A DNA stretch of 8,703 bases from JAWXVE01 sp044425555 (GCA_044425555.1 JAWXVF010000113.1:1-8703), one strand, 5' to 3'; numbered from the stretch's first letter, positions 1 through 5,869 are shown. Numbers and translations are program-made. Notes: generated from the letters alone by a model not told the origin.

Positions 1-257
1 ACCAATTGTAGCAACTCAAGAATCTCTAAATCACTTGCATTAGGATTGTTTCCCATAAGTTCTATTACTTGTTCAATATAAGATTCTTCTAATTCTAAAT
101 GATTACTAATTAGTACACTATCCAAACCTTTCTGGCTTTTCTCACGAATCAAATAAATATTTTGTCGTTTCATTCCACGTTCTATTCCTTGCTCTATCCC
201 TTGCTCTATTCCTTGCTCTAGAGCTCTTCTAGCAATTCCTTCTCCTAGATTACACAT
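1..257 (-). CDS. possible intragenic short product of the Rpn-like gene (in-frame internal start, 3' truncated)
   Basis: Inside the Rpn-like frame, Met273 (ATG at 257-255) is preceded by GAGGTGA at 269-263, ending 5 nt from the ATG. This is a strong Shine-Dalgarno at ideal spacing, better than that of many real starts in the window. The product would begin MCNLGEGIARRALEQGIEQG, lack the nuclease core, and comprise the repeat region plus the C-terminal domain. In E. coli, rpn genes are reported to encode a short C-terminal protein (RpnS) from within the long gene that blocks the toxic full-length nuclease. The same layout here is an inference by analogy. The SD could be a chance product of the Lys-Glu-Glu-Val-Asn codons. 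Confidence 0.4.
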   Translation of the reverse strand, partial: MCNLGEGIARRALEQGIEQGIEQGIERGMKRQNIYLIREKSQKGLDSVLISNHLELEESYIEQVIELMGNNPNASDLEILELLQL

Positions 258-1073
258 ATGATTCACCTCTTCTTTCATTTCGTATGTCATCGGTATGTTA
301 AATTCTTGTTCTAATATCTCTATCTTCTCCCTTATGGGTAGGTTACTTCGAAATAATACGTTTAATAGCTTTAGAATTCTAGCATATATTCCTGTTTCTT
401 CTAACTTCTCCCCTAAGCATATAATGAGAACAGTAAGCAAATCATAATGCTCTCGTGGTTCTGTCACCGCTCCTACTACTTGTTCTTCTCTAATTGCATA
501 TTTCGTTATGGTATTCTGTTTATACTTAGGTGGTGTAGCACATATCCAGATAGAATACACTTTCTTAATCTTTCCATAATCGGAATGATAAAACTCTGTT
601 CCATATTGTGCTGATATCATACGATTTCCATAATAGATTCCTCTCATAACAATAGGATATCCTGGGTAATAATCATTTTGTGCCTCTACATTGATTAAAT
701 ATTTACTCCTAACACTCATAGAAGCACCATTTATAGTTTCACCAGTCGTAATCGTATCTTGTGATTGTGGTAGTATGGCATAATACTTAACATCGTAGGT
801 AATTCGCCCTGATTCCTCCACATCCTCTTGCCCTATGGATTGAATTCGGTTCAATTCACCTATAGAATCTCCCGCTTCTCCAACACTTGGTATTCCTTGA
901 ATAGATTGACTCATTATTTCTTCTATATCATATTCTCTAAATTCTTCTAAGCAAGACTTCATAATCTCTGCTAATACACGCTTCTCTGACAGCAATCGCT
1001 TACAAGAAGCATCGTAATCCTTGACCAAATCTGATTGATACAAGGAGTCACACAAAGTATTTGCTACATTCAT
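1..1073 (-). CDS. Rpn-like PD-(D/E)XK nuclease family protein (3' end truncated by window)
   Basis: An open frame of 357 codons runs from an ATG at 1073 to the window edge without a stop, so the C-terminus is missing. The N-terminus (about residues 20-45, YDASCKRLLSEKRVL) resembles the opening helix of Rpn/PDDEXK_2 proteins. A nuclease core follows: D94 in TYDVKYYA, then E130-x-Q132 in LINVEAQND, matching the D...ExQ variant of the PD-(D/E)XK site. Residues 284-301 carry the Gly-Ile-Glu-Gln tandem repeats common before the C-terminal region of these proteins. Family members are DNA endonucleases that promote recombination; several E. coli Rpn proteins are toxic anti-phage factors. The start is supported by AGGAG and GAAGG just upstream. 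The gene has its own promoter at 1215-1243. Annotation pipelines often label it 'putative transposase', but no transposition ends are seen. The family assignment is fairly secure; the role is inferred. Confidence 0.85.
   Translation of the reverse strand, partial: MNVANTLCDSLYQSDLVKDYDASCKRLLSEKRVLAEIMKSCLEEFREYDIEEIMSQSIQGIPSVGEAGDSIGELNRIQSIGQEDVEESGRITYDVKYYAILPQSQDTITTGETINGASMSVRSKYLINVEAQNDYYPGYPIVMRGIYYGNRMISAQYGTEFYHSDYGKIKKVYSIWICATPPKYKQNTITKYAIREEQVVGAVTEPREHYDLLTVLIICLGEKLEETGIYARILKLLNVLFRSNLPIREKIEILEQEFNIPMTYEMKEEVNHMCNLGEGIARRALEQGIEQGIEQGIERGMKRQNIYLIREKSQKGLDSVLISNHLELEESYIEQVIELMGNNPNASDLEILELLQL
184..219 (-). repeat. three tandem 12-bp units encoding Gly-Ile-Glu-Gln repeats
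   Basis: On the plus strand the unit ATTCCTTGCTCT occurs at 184-195, with one T-to-C change at 196-207 (ATCCCTTGCTCT), and again at 208-219. In the Rpn-like protein this encodes repeated EQGI quartets, flanked by diverged units (RALEQG before, IERGMKRQ after). Such short in-frame repeats can expand or contract by slippage without breaking the frame, changing the length of the linker between the nuclease core and the C-terminal domain. Confidence 0.9.
376..404 (-). promoter_or_regulatory. weak candidate intragenic promoter (extended -10) inside the Rpn-like gene
   Basis: Within the coding sequence the minus strand reads TGCTAGAAT at 384-376, an extended -10 (TGn plus a 5/6 match to TATAAT). 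A poor -35 (TTAGAA, 404-399) lies 17 bp upstream. Transcription from here would start about 110 nt before the internal ATG at 257. Such matches arise by chance in AT-rich DNA. It is listed because it could supply the possible short product with its own transcript. Confidence 0.2.
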
Positions 1074-1214
1074 CCTTCTTCTCCTATTACCTAATTGATA
1101 TTTTCACAAAATTTGTCGCAAGAAATTGCTGATTCGATATAAGACAGAAATCTATTGATTCCTTATGAGACGTTTGAAACGCAAGAATGTTACGGACTTA
1201 TTTGCTTTGGAAGA

Positions 1215-1243
1215 ATACTAGCATAAATCAAGAGTAATGTCAA
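1215..1243 (-). promoter_or_regulatory. sigma-A-type promoter of the Rpn-like gene
   Basis: The minus strand has a perfect -35 box, TTGACA (1243-1238), a 17-bp spacer, and -10 TAGTAT (1220-1215, 4/6 match) preceded by TATGC. A-rich sequence just upstream could act as an UP element. The predicted transcript start is near 1208, leaving a leader of about 135 nt before the ATG at 1073. The Rpn-like gene therefore need not depend on read-through from the upstream ATPase/nuclease unit. Confidence 0.75.
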
Positions 1244-1270
1244 GAACTTTTGAATTTTTCAACCCACTTT

Positions 1271-1319
1271 TATTGTTTAGACTAAACCAATTAGACAAAT
1301 TGATTTAGTCTAAACAATA
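1271..1319. repeat. 22-bp inverted repeat (hairpin or paired operator)
   Basis: Arms at 1271-1292 and 1298-1319 are complementary at 21 of 22 positions around a 5-nt loop. The one mismatch becomes a G-U pair in minus-strand RNA, so the hairpin is better in the direction of transcription. No T-run follows either arm, so it is not a typical intrinsic terminator. Each arm contains a smaller odd-centred palindrome: GTTTAGACTAAAC at 1275-1287 and TTTAGTCTAAA at 1304-1314. This is what two repressor half-sites placed back to back would look like. It lies 28 bp upstream of the -35 box of the Rpn-like gene. Confidence 0.8.
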
Positions 1320-1340
1320 TCAAAACAACTCTTTTTTCAT
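1320..1340 (-). CDS. possible 6-codon leader peptide (MKKELF)
   Basis: Ten bases past the stop of the small nuclease gene there is AGGAG (1354-1350), 9 nt from an ATG (1340-1338). It opens a frame encoding MKKELF that ends in TGA at 1322-1320. The stop codon directly touches the first arm of the 22-bp inverted repeat. The SD and spacing are good, but so short a frame cannot be proved. It may be a leader peptide, an expression-coupling element, or the remnant start of a deleted gene; the sequence after the TGA has stops in this frame and does not look coding. Confidence 0.25.
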   Translation of the reverse strand: MKKELF

Positions 1341-1364
1341 AATGTACCACTCCTCTCACATAAC

Positions 1365-1874
1365 TCACTTAGTAATTTCAATAATCGGAAACTGCGGATA
1401 ATCCTCATTCCATTTTTCAATAGAAACCACTCGTACATCATCAATCAAAGTGTGACCAAAATCATTCTGCTCTTGAAGCAAAAACGGAAGTAACGTTTTT
1501 AGTCGATTTTCCACCCTTTTTCTCAATACATTATCAGCCTTTGGAGCTTCCAAAATATAAACATAGATTTTTCTTTTTGTACAATCTTTTTCTAAAGCAC
1601 TAATATAAGTTAAGCTATCGTAATATTTCTTTACTACTTGACTTATTTTTTTATCTTCAAGCGGGGTAAATCCCTCTGATTTAATAGCATTTGGAATATC
1701 AGAATTTTTATATTCCACGAACAGAATTTCATCTTGCGTTTCAGCAATAAAATCAACATCACTCAGTGAAACTTTAGCATTATGAAAAAGCTCATTAAGT
1801 TTATCTGTTGCCCATAAAGCGTTTGTAAAATCAATCTTATATGTGTTATTTTCTTCTACAAATACTCTCTCCAT
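1365..1874 (-). CDS. small PD-(D/E)XK nuclease-like protein, partner of the upstream ATPase
   Basis: A 169-aa protein starting MERVFVEENN. The start at 1874 is 1 nt past the ATPase stop (TAA at 1878-1876) and has GGGTGA 5 nt upstream. An upstream in-frame ATG at 1934 would add 20 residues inside the ATPase frame and is disfavoured. The core reads DVDFIAETQDEILFVEYKNS: D41 followed by E54-x-K56 fits the PD-(D/E)XK nuclease active site on its beta-hairpin. Lysine-rich helices follow (residues 74-96), then a strand KIYVYILEAP (about 102-111), and a basic helix (116-128). The C-terminus has WNEDYPQFPI. No signal peptide or membrane segment is visible. Coupled translation with the ATPase suggests one complex, with the ATPase controlling a DNA- or RNA-cleaving effector. 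The fold is inferred from motif and secondary-structure pattern; I do not recognise a named family. Confidence 0.7.
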   Translation of the reverse strand: MERVFVEENNTYKIDFTNALWATDKLNELFHNAKVSLSDVDFIAETQDEILFVEYKNSDIPNAIKSEGFTPLEDKKISQVVKKYYDSLTYISALEKDCTKRKIYVYILEAPKADNVLRKRVENRLKTLLPFLLQEQNDFGHTLIDDVRVVSIEKWNEDYPQFPIIEITK

Positions 1875-1875
1875 A

Positions 1876-2859
1876 TTATTCACCCAAATTAAGCTCAAAC
1901 ACTTGATCCAACAATTTATCAAATGATGAAACAATGGAATTATGCTTTAGATCTCTAAAATTCCTATTTGTTTCGCACTTAACCCCATCTTCTGTTTTAT
2001 ATAAAGAGTGAAATGTTACATTATCTGTATCTTTCATCAAAACTTCCATATATTTCGCAAAAATATAGTTATGAGAAGCGACAAACACCTGTACGCCATT
2101 CCTTGAAAGTTCTAGCAAGATTTCTGCTACATCCTTAAGCAATTTGGGATTTATATTTGCTTCTGGTTCGTCCCAAAACAAAACACTACCTTTAAAAATA
2201 CTTCCATTCATGATAAGTTGCCAAATAATAGCTATCTTTTTTATACCCTCTGCCTCTAAAGAAAAACTAACTAAATCTCCATTACCTTTCTGAATATAAA
2301 ATACTTCATTCTCAATAACAACTTTACCACCAATCAGTTCTTCTAACTTTTGCAAAATAACTTTACCAAGTTCTGGAGTTTTTTTAAGATTAGTAAGCAT
2401 TGATTTACTGATAATATCTTTGTACGATTTGTCAAAAGGCATATATCGCTCATCATATAACGAAACAAATCCTTTTGAGTGAGTAAGCATATCCTTAGCA
2501 GGAATAAACACATTATCCCCTACCAAATCTTTAGAACTATTCATTTTTTTGATTTCCACAGAATCATTGTTAAAAATTCTACATCTTATGCCCATCTCAT
2601 CATATTCAGTATATATCAAAGCACAATCCATTTCGTCACTTCGTATCACTTCATCATTGGTTGATTGAAAGTATTCTCTCACTGCATCAAAACTTTTACC
2701 ATGCTCTAGTTTAGGTCTACTTATCATGTAAATGCCTTTCATCAAATGTGTTTTACCTGTTCCATTTTCACCAATAATAACATTCACACCACTACTAACA
2801 TCAGCCTCTATATCATTAAAAACAGTGAAATTCTTAAATTTTACTTTTTTGATACTCAT
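1876..2859 (-). CDS. AAA/ABC-type ATPase (OLD/AAA_15-AAA_21-like), sensor or regulator of the small nuclease
   Basis: A 327-aa soluble ATPase with ABC/SMC-type motifs: an N-terminal strand MSIKKVKFKNFTVF, Walker A GENGTGKT (30-37), a characteristic FIPAKDMLTHSKGF stretch (118-131), a degenerate signature region SLEAEG (200-205), Walker B SVLFWDEPEANI (225-236, with D230 and E231) and an H-loop ASHNY (H263). There are no transmembrane segments, no long coiled coil, and no C-terminal TOPRIM domain of the sort found in OLD or GajA, so nuclease activity would have to come from the partner encoded 1 nt downstream. TAGGAG lies 7 nt before the ATG. Stand-alone ATPases of this type drive Septu (PtuA) and PARIS (AriA), where ATP-bound complexes hold an effector in check until phage signals arrive; a similar role here is inference. 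Transcription starts from its own promoter at 2997-3025. Confidence 0.85.
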   Translation of the reverse strand: MSIKKVKFKNFTVFNDIEADVSSGVNVIIGENGTGKTHLMKGIYMISRPKLEHGKSFDAVREYFQSTNDEVIRSDEMDCALIYTEYDEMGIRCRIFNNDSVEIKKMNSSKDLVGDNVFIPAKDMLTHSKGFVSLYDERYMPFDKSYKDIISKSMLTNLKKTPELGKVILQKLEELIGGKVVIENEVFYIQKGNGDLVSFSLEAEGIKKIAIIWQLIMNGSIFKGSVLFWDEPEANINPKLLKDVAEILLELSRNGVQVFVASHNYIFAKYMEVLMKDTDNVTFHSLYKTEDGVKCETNRNFRDLKHNSIVSSFDKLLDQVFELNLGE

Positions 2860-3050
2860 AACATATCTCCTATCTCAAATTATTATCAATTCATCATATT
2901 TTCCATATAGTTTAATAATTATGCAGAACTTCTTTCTCACTAATTCAAACTATTTCAATTTTGTTTCGTTCTGTAAGTTCTTCTATTCCTAGTTTTATGA
3001 TACTTAAAATAATTGAAATTGTCAATTTTCATTTCTACAATGTGCTACCT
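2860..3050. other. 191-bp intergenic region: promoter and leader of the ATPase/nuclease unit
   Basis: It separates the transport operon from the ATPase gene. It contains the promoter at 3025-2997 and a leader of about 130 nt. No intrinsic terminator (stable GC stem plus T-run) is seen after ecfA, so some transport-operon transcripts may continue into the ATPase. The leader has two weak inverted pairs that interleave: 2907-2913 with 2947-2953 (ATAGTTT/AAACTAT) and 2925-2931 with 2975-2981 (AGAACTT/AAGTTCT). These could be chance in AT-rich DNA. Confidence 0.6.
2997..3025 (-). promoter_or_regulatory. near-consensus sigma-A promoter of the ATPase/nuclease unit
   Basis: The minus strand shows a perfect -35 box TTGACA (3025-3020), a 17-bp spacer, and -10 TATCAT (3002-2997, 5/6 match). 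Expected transcription starts near 2990. The -35 lies inside an odd-centred palindrome, AAATTGTCAATTT (3016-3028), so a dimeric repressor bound there would block RNA polymerase. The promoter begins 26 bp after the ecfA stop codon and marks the ATPase/nuclease pair as an independent unit. Confidence 0.8.
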
Positions 3051-4442
3051 TCACTTCTCCATATACAATACCTCATCAGCAATCATATTCCCAAACTCAA
3101 TATCATGAGTAATCACAAGAATAGTAATCTGATGATGTTTGGAAAAATCCTGTAAAATTTCTGCAATAATTCTCATATGCTTACCATCTAGTCCACTAGT
3201 AGGCTCATCTAAGATTAGTATATTACGCTTACGCAGTATCCCTGCTAATAATAACACCCGTTGCTTCTGACCTCCTGAAAGAGAAACAGGATGTCTGTCT
3301 TTTAACTCTAATAGATTCAACTGTTCTAACATCTGGGTTGCCAATAATTCTATTTCGCTATTCTTTTTTATATTTAGTAATACTTCTTCCCATACGGTAG
3401 GGCAAAACAACTGATAATCTGCATCTTGTCCAATAAAGAAGCACTTCTTTATTCGCTCTCTTTTCTTGAAAACTCGTTGTTCCTTCTTAATTTCCCCCTG
3501 ATTTTCTTTTAATAAACCACAGAGGATTTTACACAAAGTTGTTTTACCAGAACCATTCTCCCCTGTTACCACCGTAATTTTCCCTTGAGGAATCTTTGCA
3601 CTTATATTGGTAAATATAACTTCTTTCTGTCTAGCAAATGATAGATTGCATAGTTCTAATGAGTGATCACTTTCCTGACTTACAGTACTAGTAAATTCTT
3701 GTGGTAACTGTATTAGACGTAATCCCATTTGAATTAATTGTTCCGACGTTAATTGGTTTGCTTCTGCATTCGAGTACACCTCTTTGATTTGACCTTCTTC
3801 CATGACTACCATTTTATCGAAAAGGTCTTGTAAGTAATGTAAGCGATGTTCCGATACAATGATGGTAACCCCCTGTGCTTTTAAGATATACAATAACTCA
3901 CACAGTTGCTTAGTACCAATTCCATCTAAGTTAGCAGATGGTTCGTCTAATACCACAATTTCTGGTTTCGTTACACAAGCAGATGCAATGGCTATTTTTT
4001 GCTTTTCTCCACTGGATAATTGAAAAATATCTCTATCTAACAAAGCATCTAATTGTAATACATCACATATTTCCTGCACTCTTTCTGTCATAGTCTCTCT
4101 TGGAAAATTCCTATGTTCCATAGAGGTTAAGATTTCATCTGTAGTATTCCTAGTATAAAATTGACTTCTAGGATCTTGAAATACATTACCTATTTTTAAA
4201 CCTATATCACTTAGAGTAAGACTGAACGCATTTTCCCCCTCTAATAAATAACTCCCGCTTACTTCTCCCCCGTAAAACTGGGGACAAAGTCCATTTAAAA
4301 TACGTGTTAAAGTTGTTTTTCCACACCCACTAGCACCTGTTAAAACAATAAATTCTCCTTTTTCAACACGCAACTCCACATTATTTAGAGAAGAATTTAC
4401 TGCACCTTCATAACGAAAAGAAAGCTCTTTTATCTCAATCAT
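3051..4442 (-). CDS. ecfA: energy-coupling factor transporter ATPase, two fused ABC domains
   Basis: A 463-aa cytoplasmic ATPase that powers the ECF importer with EcfT and the S component. Domain 1 has Walker A GASGCGKT (36-43), Q-loop VFQDP (Q89), signature LSSGEKQK (142-149), Walker B IVVLDEP (162-168) and H-loop VSEHR (H199). A linker (about 215-260) leads to domain 2: Walker A GENGSGKT (294-301), the ECF-typical Q-loop GQDADYQLF (Q339), a canonical signature LSGGQKQR (388-395), Walker B ILILDEP (408-414) and H-loop VITHD (H446). All catalytic positions are kept in both halves, so the fusion replaces the usual EcfA1/EcfA2 dimer. AGGTGG lies 9 nt before the ATG, and the gene starts 18 bp after ecfT. 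Last gene of the transport operon. Identification as a fused ECF/CbiO-type ATPase is strong; the substrate depends on the S component. Confidence 0.93.
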   Translation of the reverse strand: MIEIKELSFRYEGAVNSSLNNVELRVEKGEFIVLTGASGCGKTTLTRILNGLCPQFYGGEVSGSYLLEGENAFSLTLSDIGLKIGNVFQDPRSQFYTRNTTDEILTSMEHRNFPRETMTERVQEICDVLQLDALLDRDIFQLSSGEKQKIAIASACVTKPEIVVLDEPSANLDGIGTKQLCELLYILKAQGVTIIVSEHRLHYLQDLFDKMVVMEEGQIKEVYSNAEANQLTSEQLIQMGLRLIQLPQEFTSTVSQESDHSLELCNLSFARQKEVIFTNISAKIPQGKITVVTGENGSGKTTLCKILCGLLKENQGEIKKEQRVFKKRERIKKCFFIGQDADYQLFCPTVWEEVLLNIKKNSEIELLATQMLEQLNLLELKDRHPVSLSGGQKQRVLLLAGILRKRNILILDEPTSGLDGKHMRIIAEILQDFSKHHQITILVITHDIEFGNMIADEVLYMEK

Positions 4443-4460
4443 ACAATTAATCCACCTTTC

Positions 4461-5168
4461 CTAGAAAATCAATTTTTCCAAAGCAAAGATCCCCATTATA
4501 ACAAGGAAGAAACTTCCACCCACCACATAATCTTTTGCAGTGAATTTCACCTGATAGTAACAAGTAATGGTTTTCATTGAACCCACACCACGTACAGATG
4601 CAGAGGCAGCAAGTTCATCCGCCGTCTTACTTGTACGAATTAACATAGGCACTAAAGTATACTCTGTCAACTTAATAGGATGTAAGATTATAGAAAAAAA
4701 ATCCACACCAATATCACGAAATTTTTGAGCATCACGAATCTGTCTATACTCTTGGGAAATCGTTGGTAGAAAGCGAAAGATTAGTGTAGTGGCAATGGTC
4801 GCTTCCCTTGGGAATTTTAAAGCATGAAAGGTAGCAACAAGTTGCCCATTAGGGCAAGCAAGCATAGGGCGAGCCACCATAATGGACAACATCATTCTTC
4901 TTATATAAACAGTTACTAAGGGTAGTGCTGTGGAGCCAATAATGGGAATATATTTTAAAGCGTACAATGACCCCCATAATACGCCATACCAAACAAAGTG
5001 AGAAAGTGCTTCTTTTTTCAACCCATATAATAACAACCATATTTCTAACAAGATAAACAGAGACAATAATGGTATCTCCTTTTGCATCGAAAGAGTTAGC
5101 GTTGCTACTATTACCGTTAAAAATAAACAGACTCTCAAATCTAATTTTGTTAAGAATGCTTCTTTCAT
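4461..5168 (-). CDS. ecfT: energy-coupling factor transporter transmembrane protein EcfT
   Basis: A 235-aa membrane protein that links the substrate-binding S component to EcfA. Hydrophobic helices lie at about residues 13-28, 31-49, 57-73, 76-98 and 214-230. Two coupling-helix motifs follow the EcfT pattern: AQKFRDIG (147-154) and ASASVRGVG (188-196), corresponding to the Ala-Arg-Gly motifs that dock into the ATPases. I chose the ATG at 5168, 4 nt past the upstream stop, with AGGAG 12 nt before it. A TTG at 5180 would add 4 residues but directly abuts that AGGAG, leaving no spacing. The gene lies between the S component and ecfA as in class-I ECF operons. Confidence 0.9.
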   Translation of the reverse strand: MKEAFLTKLDLRVCLFLTVIVATLTLSMQKEIPLLSLFILLEIWLLLYGLKKEALSHFVWYGVLWGSLYALKYIPIIGSTALPLVTVYIRRMMLSIMVARPMLACPNGQLVATFHALKFPREATIATTLIFRFLPTISQEYRQIRDAQKFRDIGVDFFSIILHPIKLTEYTLVPMLIRTSKTADELAASASVRGVGSMKTITCYYQVKFTAKDYVVGGSFFLVIMGIFALEKLIF

Positions 5169-5172
5169 GTGA

Positions 5173-5799
5173 TTAAGCAACTCCTGCAGGTTTGAAATGT
5201 TTTTTCATCATCTTCACACCAATGAACATACCAATCACTGATGCAATGGCAATCATTGCAGATGCCAATAATACAAAACCTGGTGCTACAAGATCATAAA
5301 TCATAGCATTGACCATAACTTCAATACTCTCTGCGTCCATTCCATATTCTGCCATTTGTGCGGTCATCTGTTCTCCATAAGAAGTTGGATTAATAAAGAT
5401 TGGGGTAAATGTTCCAATACTAAAGATTACATTATGTACCGTATAAGAAATTCCTGCAATCAGTGGCTTTTTATATCCATCGTTCCATGTAATCCCTTCA
5501 CATATGATAGCACCTATTAAATAAACAATTACCGTTGGAATCTGCCCCATTACTAAGACATACAGTGCTTTCACTCCAAAAAACAATAGATTCGTTCCAC
5601 GCATAGGACTTTTCGTGATGATTAGTACGTAAATCATACCATTAATCAATGCTGCTAGTGAATATCCACCTAGAACCGACCATTTTGGTGAGGTCATAAA
5701 CGGAATTCCCGTTACCATACTTACTACGATTGTTAACACTGATAAAAGTACAATGATAACAATTTGTTTTAATCCAATAAAGTTTTTTTGTGTTTCCAT
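5173..5799 (-). CDS. ECF transporter S component, MptD/Trep_Strep-like
   Basis: A 208-aa, very hydrophobic protein with about six membrane helices (roughly 10-31, 44-61, 70-85, 86-101, 112-135 and 168-196), a size and layout typical of S components, which capture the substrate outside and hand it to EcfT/EcfA. It resembles the MptD (Trep_Strep) family, including the early GIPFMTSPKW loop and the late YDLVAPGF helix. The substrate of that family is not established and cannot be read from the sequence; no riboswitch precedes the gene. AAGGAG sits 9 nt before the ATG. It follows the ABC-2 permease gene by 70 bp with no strong promoter in the gap, so it is probably co-transcribed with the exporter genes. 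The S-component role is well supported by adjacency to ecfT and ecfA; the subfamily is less certain. Confidence 0.8.
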   Translation of the reverse strand: METQKNFIGLKQIVIIVLLSVLTIVVSMVTGIPFMTSPKWSVLGGYSLAALINGMIYVLIITKSPMRGTNLLFFGVKALYVLVMGQIPTVIVYLIGAIICEGITWNDGYKKPLIAGISYTVHNVIFSIGTFTPIFINPTSYGEQMTAQMAEYGMDAESIEVMVNAMIYDLVAPGFVLLASAMIAIASVIGMFIGVKMMKKHFKPAGVA

Positions 5800-5869
5800 T
5801 TTTTATTTCTCCTTTTAAATGTATAATGTTGTTATGGCAAAATATTTAGCCCTAGATACCTACTGATTG

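Larger units (their letters stand above)
1074..1364. other. 291-bp intergenic region between the nuclease operon and the Rpn-like gene
   Basis: No substantial gene lies here on either strand. In transcription order (minus strand) it holds a possible 6-codon ORF (1340-1320), a 22-bp inverted repeat (1319-1271), a strong promoter (1243-1215), and an untranslated leader of about 135 nt to the Rpn-like start. The leader contains two 11-nt odd-centred palindromes, CGTTTGAAACG at 1171-1181 and ACAAAATTTGT at 1106-1116, and a repeated CGCAAGAA (1117-1124 and 1180-1187). No tRNA or recognisable riboswitch is seen. Confidence 0.7.

Noticed and set aside
1..1073. Reading the Rpn-like gene as an insertion sequence
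   Set aside because: No terminal inverted repeats, target duplications or DDE transposase motifs; the D...ExQ core is that of a PD-(D/E)XK nuclease.
1271..1337. Inverted repeat plus downstream T-run on the plus strand as an intrinsic terminator
   Set aside because: The T-run (1332-1337) is 12 nt from the stem and there is no plus-strand gene to terminate.
1875..1934. Upstream in-frame ATG extending the small nuclease by 20 residues
   Set aside because: It lies inside the ATPase coding sequence, while the ATG at 1874 has GGGTGA 5 nt upstream and sits 1 nt past the ATPase stop.
2955..3032. 25-codon frame (MKIDNFNYF...) upstream of the ATPase
   Set aside because: It has no ribosome binding site and overlaps the -35/-10 elements of the ATPase promoter.
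2479..3155. Plus-strand open frames at 2479-2664, 2732-2992 and 2961-3155
   Set aside because: They are mostly antisense to the ATPase and ecfA, with Phe/Ile/Ser-rich low-complexity products and no recognisable domain; the minus-strand genes explain the sequence.
4849..5040. Minus-strand 63-aa frame within ecfT
   Set aside because: Out-of-frame shadow of ecfT with no domain.
5169..5180. TTG start for ecfT at 5180
   Set aside because: It directly follows AGGAG with no spacing; the ATG at 5168 is better placed.
5800..5869. Promoter or riboswitch in the gap before the S component
   Set aside because: No -35/-10 pair of acceptable quality and too short for a known riboswitch; the gap holds only the ribosome binding site of the S-component gene.
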